A stretch of 64,000 nt of DNA from Thermomonas carbonis (GTDB lineage Bacteria; Pseudomonadota; Gammaproteobacteria; Xanthomonadales; Xanthomonadaceae). A model generated the notes under the pieces. That model worked only from the letters and a program-made list of their open reading frames with translations, made no database searches and had not been told where the DNA came from. The DNA is taken from positions 2,080,001 through 2,144,000 of the forward strand of contig NZ_CP060719.1 in NCBI RefSeq assembly GCF_014396975.1. Reading direction: 5' to 3'. Shown here one piece after another: positions 27,777-35,715 of this stretch (positions are counted from its first letter, which is position 1; each line of letters starts with the position of its first letter). Made by a program: the position numbers and the translations under genes.

Positions 27777-28973
27777 TCAACGCGCCGCTTCCAGTCCGCG
27801 CGGCTTGCGTCGTCCGTTGATCCACGCACCGATCCAGGTGTTGCGCACCAGCAGGTCGTAACTGGGCAACAGGATCGCCAGCGTCGCCACCAGCACCAGC
27901 GCGAACTCCGCGAACCACGGCCACTCCACCCGCGACATCGCGACCTGCAAGGCCATCACCAGCGGCAAGTGGGCGATGTAGATCCAGTACGACGCATCGG
28001 CCAGGTAGCGGCGCAGCGGACTGTGGCCGGACAGGAAACGCAGACCCAGGCCGACGATCGCGAAGGTCCAGCTCCAGGCCGCGACGGCGTAGGCGATCGC
28101 ATAGGCGATGTCGGCGATCTCGCGCGTGGTCGGGACCAGCTTCGGTGCCAGCCCGACATGGAGCAGGCAACCGACGGTGGCCGAGATCGCGATGGACAGG
28201 TGCAGCGGCCAGTGCGCCGCCCAACGCTGCAACAGCGCTTGTTGTCGATGCAGCAGCCAGCCGAAGCCGAACGCGCTGCCGAACGCGACGCACGCGGCCA
28301 GGCTGGGATACAGCGACTGGTCGGGGGTGGGAATGCCGAACCACGCGAACCATTTCGGATGGGTGATCAGTGCTGCAGCCAACGGCAACGCGAGCAGCAG
28401 CGGGCCGACCGGCGACGCCAGCACACGCACGGCGGTATCGGCCACATGCTGCGCGAATGCACTGCGGCCCAGCGTGACGCGCACGATCAGCGCAGCGATG
28501 TAGCAGAGCAGCAGCACGTACAGGAACCACAGATGGGTCAGCGGGAAATTCCGCGGCGACAGTGGTGGCGTTGGCGGCGCGGGCGGCATGCTGCCGTTGT
28601 TGACCAGCCAGGCATTCCAGGCGATGACCGCGACGATCGCCATCAGCATCGGGAACCACAGCGAGGCCAGCGGAATCGCGATGCGGCGGGCACGATCGCG
28701 CATGAAACCGAGGCTGCCCAGCCGCTCGCAGGCCATCCGCGCGAACAGGCCGGCGACCAGGAAGAACAGCAGCATGCGGAACATGTGCGGCACGTAGAAC
28801 AGCAGGCCGGCGAATTCGCCGGGCGAGGCGTCGCTGACGACCCAGAAATATTGCGCGCCGGGGATCCAGGCCATGCTGGCATGCACGACCAGGCCGAGCA
28901 GCAAGGCGATGGCGCGGACCGCGTCCAGGCCATGCAGGCGTTCGCGGGGCGGGTGGGCAAGGGCAGCTTGCAT
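27777..28973 (-). CDS. Acyltransferase family membrane protein, OpgC-like
   Basis: A 398-residue membrane protein with ten to eleven helices. Start ATG 28973 follows GGAGA. The acyltransferase-3 pattern is visible: early R-L-H-GLDAVRAIALLLGLVVHASMAW with the conserved His, then FRMLLFFLVAGLFAR and near the end SYWIYIAHLPLVM. The family moves acyl groups to sugars or lipids; OpgC succinylates periplasmic glucans and is the closest named relative I can suggest. The frame also continues upstream of 28973, but that part is not hydrophobic or conserved. Confidence 0.82.
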   Translation of the reverse strand: MQAALAHPPRERLHGLDAVRAIALLLGLVVHASMAWIPGAQYFWVVSDASPGEFAGLLFYVPHMFRMLLFFLVAGLFARMACERLGSLGFMRDRARRIAIPLASLWFPMLMAIVAVIAWNAWLVNNGSMPPAPPTPPLSPRNFPLTHLWFLYVLLLCYIAALIVRVTLGRSAFAQHVADTAVRVLASPVGPLLLALPLAAALITHPKWFAWFGIPTPDQSLYPSLAACVAFGSAFGFGWLLHRQQALLQRWAAHWPLHLSIAISATVGCLLHVGLAPKLVPTTREIADIAYAIAYAVAAWSWTFAIVGLGLRFLSGHSPLRRYLADASYWIYIAHLPLVMALQVAMSRVEWPWFAEFALVLVATLAILLPSYDLLVRNTWIGAWINGRRKPRGLEAAR

Positions 28974-29131
28974 CGGGTGTTCTCCGGATTCGGGATGTGC
29001 AGGGCCGCGCCGCAAGCGCTGGGCTTGCGACCGGGGTCGGTTGTTCAAAGGGAGGCCGGTCGTGCCGGCTCCGGAAGACGCGATGGATCAGGAGGACATG
29101 CAGCGTCGTTGCCGGACGCCGCAGGCCGGGC

Positions 29132-29791
29132 TCACTCGCGCTCGAAGCGCTCCAGGTCCTCGTACACGCGCAGGCTGCGGCGGATGCCGTCGGCGCCGTC
29201 GTCCATCCGCGCCAGCGGGTCGCGCGGACCGCGGGTGCCGCGTGCCGCCCACAGCCAGGTGGCCAGGGTTCCGATGGTGCCGATCACCAGGCTGATCCAG
29301 ATCCAGGTCGGCGTGGGTGCCGGCACGCGCTCCGGCGACAGGCCGGCGAAGCCGATCACCACCAGCACCCAAAGGACCCACCACGGTGCGCCGCACAGGT
29401 TGGAATTCAGCACCTGCACGCGCAGCAGCAGGCGCAGCCGCTTCTGGATGGCCAGGACCGGCAAGGCATAGTCGAGCGTGGTCGCCAGCCCGCTGACGAT
29501 GCCGGCCAGGGCGATATGCAGGATGCCGAACGCATGCAGGGCGATGCCAGCGGCGAGCAGGCCCGGCACGTCGAGGTTGTTGTGCCAGCAGCCCACGCCT
29601 AGCAGCACCAGTCCGATGCCGAGCATGGCCTGCAGGGCCATGCCGAACAGCAGCGGACGTAGGTTGCGGCGCGCCTGCGCCTGTTTCTGCCCGCGCAGCA
29701 GTTCCAGTTGCAGTGCGTCCTGGCGGGCCAGGCGGGCGTCCAGCGTCTGCCAGGCGGATTTGATGTCGTCGAGGTCCATGGTCATGTCCAT
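29132..29791 (-). CDS. Membrane protein paired with an ECF sigma factor
   Basis: A 219-residue protein with a soluble N-terminus (LDDIKSAWQTLDARLARQD, a helix that could bind sigma) and four hydrophobic segments (about 45-180), then a C-terminal stretch ending ERFERE. It is 29 bases downstream of the sigma factor gene and reads in the same direction, the usual position for an anti-sigma factor. It has no clear zinc-binding or FecR-type motif, so the role is inferred. Three in-frame starts are possible (29779, 29785, 29791). Confidence 0.7.
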   Translation of the reverse strand: MDMTMDLDDIKSAWQTLDARLARQDALQLELLRGQKQAQARRNLRPLLFGMALQAMLGIGLVLLGVGCWHNNLDVPGLLAAGIALHAFGILHIALAGIVSGLATTLDYALPVLAIQKRLRLLLRVQVLNSNLCGAPWWVLWVLVVIGFAGLSPERVPAPTPTWIWISLVIGTIGTLATWLWAARGTRGPRDPLARMDDGADGIRRSLRVYEDLERFERE

Positions 29792-29820
29792 TGTCGTGTT
29801 CGGGTCCGATGTCGGAGAGG

Positions 29821-30339
29821 TCACAGCTCGTCGCGCAGGCGTTGTTTCAGCCGGCCGATCTTGGTGGAGACATTGGCTTCGCTGATGCCCAGGATCTCGG
29901 CGATCTCGCGTTGCGGGCGTTCGTCCAGGTAGAGCAGAAGCAGGGCGCGTTCCAGCGGTGGCTGGCGGGCGATGAAAGCCTGCAGCAGGCGCAGGTGCTG
30001 TTCGGATTCGTGGTCCGGGGCGAGTGCACCGGCCATGTCGTGCAGGTCTTCGTCCAGCGGCACCGCGTCGTGGCGATTGCGCAGCGCCTGCACGCGCACG
30101 TGGCTGATCGCGACGTTCAACGCGACCCGGTACATCCACGTGCTGACGCTGCGCGCCGTGTCGTATTTCGGCCAGGCATGCCACAGCTGTGCGGCGATCT
30201 CCTGCGCCAGATCAGCGCGATCTTCCGGCAGGCGCGCATAGGTATTGGCGACCTTGAACACGATGCCCGCATGCTGTTGCAGCACGCTGGAAAAGGCCTG
30301 GTGGCGATCGTTCCCGGTCATTGCGGCGATGGTCTCCAT
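29821..30339 (-). CDS. ECF-type RNA polymerase sigma factor
   Basis: A 172-residue sigma-70 protein. Region 2 is seen in DRADLAQEIAAQLWHAWPKYD and TWMYRVALNVAISHVR, and region 4 in RALLLLYLDERPQREIAEILGISEANVSTKIGRLKQRL. No region 1.1 or 3, as expected for an extracytoplasmic-function factor. It directs polymerase to specific promoters, probably for envelope stress, and is followed 29 bases later by a membrane protein that may hold it inactive. Its targets cannot be read here. Confidence 0.93.
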   Translation of the reverse strand: METIAAMTGNDRHQAFSSVLQQHAGIVFKVANTYARLPEDRADLAQEIAAQLWHAWPKYDTARSVSTWMYRVALNVAISHVRVQALRNRHDAVPLDEDLHDMAGALAPDHESEQHLRLLQAFIARQPPLERALLLLYLDERPQREIAEILGISEANVSTKIGRLKQRLRDEL

Positions 30340-30423
30340 GGCGTCCCCGGTGCGTCCGTCGCACCCCTCGACACCATGTTTCGCGTCAGCGCGCGGAATC
30401 TCACACGGAGACCATGAAAAAAA

Positions 30424-30642
30424 TCAGGTGGCCACGACCCGGATCACCACGTCGTCGACGCGAACCTGTTGCCCGGCACGAATTTTCGCGGTCTTGCGCA
30501 GTTCGGTGGTGCCGTCGACCTCCACTGCGCCGGTGGCAACCAGTTGTTTGCCGGCACCGCCGCTGTCGCACAGGCCGACCAGCTTCAACAACTGGTTGAG
30601 TTCGACGAAGTCGCGGTCGAGTTCGAAATCGATGTTCTGCAT
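30424..30642 (-). CDS. Small S4-domain RNA-binding protein (YbcJ-like)
   Basis: A 72-residue protein consisting of one S4 domain: FVELNQLLKLVGLCDSGGAGKQLV then VEVDGTTELRKTAKIRAGQQVR. It is the size of YbcJ/YaaA-type S4 proteins that bind structured RNA, and could help ribosome assembly. It is 12 bases downstream of gspB on the same strand and probably co-transcribed with gspA-gspB, though the functions are unrelated. Confidence 0.88.
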   Translation of the reverse strand: MQNIDFELDRDFVELNQLLKLVGLCDSGGAGKQLVATGAVEVDGTTELRKTAKIRAGQQVRVDDVVIRVVAT

Positions 30643-30654
30643 GAGTGCTCCTGA

Positions 30655-31290
30655 TCAGGGCAGCGCGACGCGCGCGCGCTGCCCCTCGCGTTCCACCACC
30701 ACGCCATCGCGCTCGATGGCGATGACCTGCACCTCGCCGTTGCGGTCGCCCTCTGCCATGCGCTGGCCGTTGAGGATCACGAAGCGCTTGTCCGCGCTGG
30801 TGTCCCACATGTGCATGCTCAGCTTCACGCCGGACATCGACGTCGCCGTGGGCGCGGGCGCAGGTGGCGGAATGATCACTGGCTCCGGCGACACGCCGCG
30901 GGCAGGTGTCGGCGTCGGCGGTGGGATCGCCGCGACGGTGGGGGCGACCACATCACGTTGCGGCGTTTCCGTCGCTTGTGCGGGTGCTGTCATCGCGGGC
31001 GCGTCAACCGGTGCGCGCGGCACGACTGCCGGTGCCGCCGCCACGGGTGCGGGTTCGACGATGGCAGCATCGATCGGCGGTGTTGCGGGTTGCGCCGCAT
31101 CGCGATGCCCGGCCAGCCACCATGCCAGTGCACCCACGACGATCGCGGCGAGCAAGGCTGGCCATAGCCATGCGGGCGTGGCATTGCGGGCGCGCAGCGG
31201 TGCCGGCGGGAGCTCCATCGCCACGTCGGGCGTGTTGCCGCGACGGCGTTCGGCTTCCGATTTGCGCAGGGCTTCGAGGATCAGCGACAT
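30655..31290 (-). CDS. gspB: General secretion pathway protein GspB-like
   Basis: A 211-residue protein: cytoplasmic start MSLILEALRKSEAERRRG (the GspB signature), one membrane helix (AWLWPALLAAIVVGALAWWLAG, about 41-62), a Pro/Ala-rich periplasmic linker (about 70-150) and a C-terminal domain with SMHMWDTSADKRFVILNGQRM, the PDZ-like GspC-type end. In type II secretion, GspA and GspB form an inner-membrane complex that helps the outer-membrane secretin pass the peptidoglycan. It follows gspA with a 4-base gap. No other gsp genes are in the window. Confidence 0.88.
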   Translation of the reverse strand: MSLILEALRKSEAERRRGNTPDVAMELPPAPLRARNATPAWLWPALLAAIVVGALAWWLAGHRDAAQPATPPIDAAIVEPAPVAAAPAVVPRAPVDAPAMTAPAQATETPQRDVVAPTVAAIPPPTPTPARGVSPEPVIIPPPAPAPTATSMSGVKLSMHMWDTSADKRFVILNGQRMAEGDRNGEVQVIAIERDGVVVEREGQRARVALP

Positions 31291-31294
31291 CGGG

Positions 31295-32893
31295 TCAGTC
31301 CAGGACGCGGAGCAGGCGTGGGCCGGGTGGATCGTCGGCCAGTGCCATCAGGGTGAGCGGGCCGGCGATGCCGTCCGCGGGCAGGCCGCGTGCGTCCTGC
31401 AACTGCCGCACGGACGCGCGCAGCGCATCGTTGTAGGGCACGCCGGGCGCGACATTGCCGGTGGGCGAGAGTTGCTGGCGAACCCAGTCGACCGCCGGGC
31501 CGGTGCTGTCGGGGCGCAGCGGCGCGGACAATATCGCCGGGCCGCGCCACAGGCCGGCGTAGTCGCCATTCCAGCGCGACTGCAGCACCACCCGGTCGAG
31601 GTCGATCGTGCGCGTGCCGATGCGCAAGCGCGCGTTGCGTGCGTCCGCACCCAGCAGCACCGCCCATGCGCGCGCGCGACCGTCCTGCAGGCGCAGCAGG
31701 ATCGGGCGGTCGAGCGCGAGCAGGGTGTCGAGCCGCGCGCGGCCCTGCACGCAATGGACCTCGGCCTGCGCGATGGGCGTGCACGGGCCCGCGGGATCGA
31801 CGGTGATGGCGTCCGCCAGCAGCGACCACAGGCCGAGCAGGTGTTGCCAGGCCGGCAGCGGCGTGTCGCCGGTTGCGCCCAGGAGTTGCGCGAGCGCCGC
31901 GGCATCGAGGGTGTCGACCGTGGCAAGCGATGCGGCGGGGGTGGTCGATGCCACGCGCGTGGCTGCCGGCGCAGCAGTGTCCACGGCGGATCGGTCGCGC
32001 CAGGCCCAGCCCGCGACCAGCGCGATCGCGATGACGCCAACCGCGGCCGCCAGCCACGGCCAACTGCGACGCGCCAGCACTGGCGGCAACACTTCATCGG
32101 CAGCGGCATCGACCAGTTTCGCGTCGATGAGGGTGGCGTCGCGTGCGTAGCCCGCGAGCAGCGCGCGTTCGGCGATCACGTTGACCAGCCGCGGCACGCC
32201 GCCCGCGCGCGCATGCAGGCGCTGCACCGCGCCGGCATCGAACGGGAAACGGGTACCGCCGGCCACGCGCCAGCGATGGCGCAGGTAGGCCCTGGTGTCT
32301 TTCGCATCGAGCGGAGTCAGGTGGAAGCGCGCGGTGATGCGCTGGGCGAGCTGGCGGAGCTCCGGCCTGGCCACCATCTCGCGCAGTTCCGGCTGGCCGA
32401 GCAGCAGGATCTGCAGCAGTTTCTGGGTGTCGGTTTCCAGGTTGGTCAGCAGGCGCACCTGCTCGAGTGCATCGGCCGGGAGGTTCTGCGCTTCATCAAT
32501 CAGCAACACGACGCGCAGGCCTTGGGCGTAAGCGTCGAGCAGGTAGACATTGAGCGCATCGACCAATGCTTTCGCCGAACCGCGCTTTCCTTCGATATCG
32601 ATGCGGAGTTCTTCGCAGATCGACTCAAGCAGTTCGATCGCGTTCTGACGCGGATTCAGCACCAGCGCGATCCGCGCGTTCTCGGGGAGTTGCTCCAGCA
32701 GCAGGCGGCTGAGCGTGGTCTTGCCGGTGCCGACCTCGCCGGTGAGCTGGACGAAGCCGCCGCCGCCGCCCTTGTCGATCCCGAACAGCAGGTGCGCGAG
32801 TGCGTCGCGGTGGCGCTCGCTGAGATGCACGAAGCGCGGGTCCGGCGTGATCGAGAACGGCGCTTCGTGCAGGCCGTAGTAGCCGAGATACAT
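31295..32893 (-). CDS. gspA: General secretion pathway ATPase GspA/ExeA
   Basis: A 532-residue protein read from ATG 32893 (MYLGYYGLHEAPFSITPDP, the classic ExeA start). AAA ATPase domain: Walker A GEVGTGKTT and Walker B VVLLIDEAQNL. Then a membrane helix (SWPWLAAAVGVIAIALVAGW, about 285-305), a C39-like periplasmic part and a C-terminal peptidoglycan-binding domain (PYNDALRASVRQLQDARGLPADGIAG). It pairs with GspB to remodel peptidoglycan for secretin insertion. Upstream gene on the same strand is an unrelated EamA exporter 67 bases away. Confidence 0.92.
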   Translation of the reverse strand: MYLGYYGLHEAPFSITPDPRFVHLSERHRDALAHLLFGIDKGGGGGFVQLTGEVGTGKTTLSRLLLEQLPENARIALVLNPRQNAIELLESICEELRIDIEGKRGSAKALVDALNVYLLDAYAQGLRVVLLIDEAQNLPADALEQVRLLTNLETDTQKLLQILLLGQPELREMVARPELRQLAQRITARFHLTPLDAKDTRAYLRHRWRVAGGTRFPFDAGAVQRLHARAGGVPRLVNVIAERALLAGYARDATLIDAKLVDAAADEVLPPVLARRSWPWLAAAVGVIAIALVAGWAWRDRSAVDTAAPAATRVASTTPAASLATVDTLDAAALAQLLGATGDTPLPAWQHLLGLWSLLADAITVDPAGPCTPIAQAEVHCVQGRARLDTLLALDRPILLRLQDGRARAWAVLLGADARNARLRIGTRTIDLDRVVLQSRWNGDYAGLWRGPAILSAPLRPDSTGPAVDWVRQQLSPTGNVAPGVPYNDALRASVRQLQDARGLPADGIAGPLTLMALADDPPGPRLLRVLD

Positions 32894-32959
32894 GCGGTGG
32901 GCGTCGACGGGGAAGCCGCTAGCCTGCCATGGCACGCGTCGCTAAGCGAACCGCGCCGT

Positions 32960-33910
32960 TCAGTCGGCGATGCGGTGGCTTTCGCTGACGGCGGCCTGTT
33001 CGGGATGCGCGGCGGGTTTGCGCCGACCGGCCATGAGCCCCTGCGCGAACACCACGCCCAGGATGATCGCCACGCCGGCGTAGAACTTGCCGCTGAGTTC
33101 CTGCTGTTCGCCGAACAGGATCGCGGCCAGCACGATCGCATAGATCGGTTCCAGGTTCACCGACAGCTGCGCGGTGAACGCGGAGAGGTGCCGCAACGCG
33201 ACCAGGCACAGCGCGAACGGGAACAGGGTGCAGGCCAGCGCCAGCACTACCAGCCAGAACGCGTCCATGCCGCTGGGCACCAGCAGCAGCGGGCCGGCGA
33301 AGGCGGGAACCAGCAGCGGCATCACCGGTGCGAGCAGGGTGAGCGTGATCGTGCCGGCACCGAGTTCCAGCGCGGTCACGGTGAGCGAGTCGCCGCCATC
33401 GACCATGCGCTTGTTGAGGGTGCCGAACAGGGCGACGAACAGCGCCGAGACCACGCCGGCCACGATCCCGGCATGCATGCCCGCGGGCACGCCGCCGACC
33501 ACCAGCCAGATCCCCGGCAGCGATGCCAGCCCGAGCAGCAGGTCGCGCGGCTGGAAGCGCTGGCGGGTCAGCAGCGGTTCGACCAGCGCGGTCATTGGCG
33601 TGGCGAAGGCGATGCAGGTCGCGGCGACCGAGGCGTTCGACAGCTTGATCGCGCCGTAGAACGTCAGCCAGTGCAGGGCGACCAGCGCACCGATGCCGGC
33701 ATAGGCCCAACGATGTCGCGGCGACATCGTGCGCACCCCGCGCCAGACCCGCGGCAACAGCGCCAGCGCGACGACCACGATCAGCATTCGCCACCAGACC
33801 AGCGGCAGCGCGGGCAGGGTGATCAGCTTGCCGAGGATTGCGGTGAAGCCCCACAGCAGCACGCACAGGTGGATCTGCCACAGCGCGCGGGTGGTGTCGC
33901 GGTTGCTCAT
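32960..33910 (-). CDS. EamA family (DMT) transporter
   Basis: A 316-residue, ten-helix protein of the drug/metabolite transporter superfamily. Start at 33910 (MSNRDTTRALWQIHLCVLLW); an upstream Met at 33943 is less likely because it overlaps the divergent tfoX-like gene start. The internal repeat of two five-helix EamA domains (residues 8-140, 150-295) is clear, e.g. CVLLWGFTAILGKL and SLNLEPIYAIVLA, with the E-P-x-Y of the second repeat. It probably exports amino acids or other metabolites; substrate unknown. The 31 bases to the divergent gene must hold both promoters. Confidence 0.88.
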   Translation of the reverse strand: MSNRDTTRALWQIHLCVLLWGFTAILGKLITLPALPLVWWRMLIVVVALALLPRVWRGVRTMSPRHRWAYAGIGALVALHWLTFYGAIKLSNASVAATCIAFATPMTALVEPLLTRQRFQPRDLLLGLASLPGIWLVVGGVPAGMHAGIVAGVVSALFVALFGTLNKRMVDGGDSLTVTALELGAGTITLTLLAPVMPLLVPAFAGPLLLVPSGMDAFWLVVLALACTLFPFALCLVALRHLSAFTAQLSVNLEPIYAIVLAAILFGEQQELSGKFYAGVAIILGVVFAQGLMAGRRKPAAHPEQAAVSESHRIAD

Positions 33911-33941
33911 GCGCGCATTATCGCCGGACGGAGGCGACGCC

Positions 33942-34316
33942 ATGGGCCGCGAGTATCTCGATTACCTGCATGACCTGTTCTCGGCCTTTGCGCCGGTGAC
34001 GACCCGGGCGATGTTCGGTGGGCATGGGGTGTATCGCGATGGCGTGATCATCGGCATCGTGATCGGCGAAATCCTGTACCTCAAGGTCGACGAGCAGACG
34101 CGCCCTGCGTTCGAGGCGCAGGACTGCGCGCCGTTCGTGTACGAAGCGAAGGGCAAGGCGGTGCCGATGAGTTACTGGACGGTGCCGGACGAGGCGCTGG
34201 ACTCGCCGCAGGACTTCCGCCCGTGGGCACAGCGCGCGTGGGAGGCAGCGTTGCGGAAACCGAAACCGAAGCCGAAGAAGAAGGCGGCGAAGAAGAGCGA
34301 GACCATCAAGCGTTGA
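33942..34316 (+). CDS. TfoX N-terminal domain protein with basic tail
   Basis: A 124-residue protein with only the TfoX N-terminal domain (about 1-95): TTRAMFGGHGVYRDGVIIG, ILYLKVDEQTRPAFE and PMSYWTVPDEALD. The C-terminal TfoX helix domain, needed for competence regulation in Haemophilus and Vibrio, is missing, as in many xanthomonad relatives. The last 25 residues form a Lys/Pro-rich tail (KPKPKPKKKAAKKS), likely to bind nucleic acid or acidic partners. GGAGG precedes the ATG. Function unknown. Confidence 0.78.
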   Translation: MGREYLDYLHDLFSAFAPVTTRAMFGGHGVYRDGVIIGIVIGEILYLKVDEQTRPAFEAQDCAPFVYEAKGKAVPMSYWTVPDEALDSPQDFRPWAQRAWEAALRKPKPKPKKKAAKKSETIKR

Positions 34317-34337
34317 GTTAACCGAGCGAACCGCTCT

Positions 34338-34371
34338 GCTCGTCATTCCTGACTTCGCAGGAATGACGAGC
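34338..34371. repeat. Perfect palindromic element between convergent genes
   Basis: A perfect 14-base inverted repeat: left arm GCTCGTCATTCCTG, six-base loop ACTTCG, right arm CAGGAATGACGAGC. It lies 22 bases after the TfoX-like gene and 27 bases before the end of the NTP-transporter-like gene, which converge. There is no T-run, so a simple intrinsic terminator is unlikely. The CGTCATTCC...GGAATGACG core is like dispersed hairpins known in many proteobacterial genomes, so this is probably a REP-type repeat that also stops transcription. Confidence 0.6.
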
Positions 34372-34397
34372 AAAAGTTGGAGCTGTCCAGACATTCA

Positions 34398-35711
34398 TCA
34401 AGAGTGCCGGATGTCGTTTGCCACCGTTTCGGTCCGCTTCTGCTGCGCCCGCCCCAGCCAGATTCCCAGCATCGCCCACGCCAGCGCCAGCGGTACCACC
34501 ACGCTGACCAGCCCACCCAGTGCCAGCCCGAGCTTGCCGAGCAGGCCCTCGGTCTGAGCGCCCACGACATCGCCGGTGCGGTAGACGAAGGTATCGATGA
34601 AGGCCTTCGCCTTGTACTTGTCCTCGCGGCTGATCACGGTGAACAGCGCTTCGCGCGCGGGACGCGTCATCCCCCGCTGCACCGCCTTGTTCAGTGCTTC
34701 CAGCAGGATCAGCGCGGCGAAGGATCCGAAGATCGCCAGGCCGATGAAGCCCAATGCATTGGCGATCGGCAGCAGGGCCAGCGCGAAGGCCAGGCCGAAG
34801 CGGCGGATGATGTGGCCGGTCAACGTGAGTTGCAGCAACAGCACCGCGACCTGCGTCCACATGTCGATGTCGGCGAGCAGGCCGGTACGCGCGTCGAGGT
34901 CGCTTTCGGCGGCGGCGACCATCTGCAGGCGGGTGAAATAGATGAAGGTGGCGACGATCGTCATCGTCAGCACGTAGCCGGCGATGCTCATCAGGTAGCG
35001 CGACGCGAACACCGCGCGCAGGCCGGCCCAGGCGCTGCCACCGATGCGCTGCGATTCCTCGGTTACGTGCAACGACGCGGTGGTGTCATCGGGCGCGTGA
35101 TCGCGGCGGATGCGCACCAGCACCCATGCCAGCATCGTGCCCAGCGACAGGAAGCCCGCGGCAAACAGCAGCAGCACGGGCGTGCCGAGCGGCTCTGCAA
35201 GCTGCGAGGCCAGCCATGGCCCGAAGATCGCGCCCAGCGTGCCGCCCACCGCGATCAGCGCGAACAGACGCTTGCCCTGTTCGCTGCTGAAGCGGTCGGC
35301 CAGCAGCGCCCAGAACACCATGGTCACGAACAGGTTGAACACGCTGAACCAGACGTAGAACACCTGCCCGCTGCGCGCACCCACCGCGCCCGGCGCGAAC
35401 ACCAGCAAGGCCCAGAAGGCGACCAGGCTCAGCGCGAAGAAGCCATAGGTCGCGCTGATGAAATGCAGGCGCTTGAACCGGCTCACCAGCCAGCCGAACA
35501 CCGGGTTGACCGCCAGCGTCACCACCGCGGTGCCGATGAACAGCCAGCGGATGCTGTCGATGCCGCGCTCCATGCCCAGCGCATCGCGCGCCGGGCGCAG
35601 GATCATCAGCGCGGTGAGGATGCAGAAGAAGAACAGCGTGGCCACCAGCACCGGCGCGAGTTCGCCGCGACGGAGGTTGAACAGTCCGGCAATCCGCGCG
35701 CGCATCGACAT
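34398..35711 (-). CDS. NTP/NDP exchange transporter-like carrier (Tlc/MFS fold)
   Basis: A 437-residue protein with about twelve membrane helices. Features fit the TLC ADP/ATP carrier-like family that includes free-living members: RPARDALGMERGIDSIRWLFIGT near the N-terminus, FWALLADRFSSEQGKRLFALIAVGGTLGAI in the middle, and REALFTVISREDKYKAKAFIDTFVYRTGDV toward the end. In rickettsiae and chlamydiae such proteins swap ATP for ADP, but in free-living xanthomonads the substrate is not established. Downstream end meets the palindrome and convergent TfoX-like gene. Confidence 0.8.
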   Translation of the reverse strand: MSMRARIAGLFNLRRGELAPVLVATLFFFCILTALMILRPARDALGMERGIDSIRWLFIGTAVVTLAVNPVFGWLVSRFKRLHFISATYGFFALSLVAFWALLVFAPGAVGARSGQVFYVWFSVFNLFVTMVFWALLADRFSSEQGKRLFALIAVGGTLGAIFGPWLASQLAEPLGTPVLLLFAAGFLSLGTMLAWVLVRIRRDHAPDDTTASLHVTEESQRIGGSAWAGLRAVFASRYLMSIAGYVLTMTIVATFIYFTRLQMVAAAESDLDARTGLLADIDMWTQVAVLLLQLTLTGHIIRRFGLAFALALLPIANALGFIGLAIFGSFAALILLEALNKAVQRGMTRPAREALFTVISREDKYKAKAFIDTFVYRTGDVVGAQTEGLLGKLGLALGGLVSVVVPLALAWAMLGIWLGRAQQKRTETVANDIRHS

Positions 35712-35715
35712 CGGC

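Noticed and set aside
30245..33973. A very long open frame (over 1,200 codons) antisense to the gsp/S4/EamA genes.
   Set aside because: Its product is low-complexity Arg/Gln/Ala/Gly-rich with no family features; it is the shadow of high-GC genes on the other strand, all of which have clear homologies.
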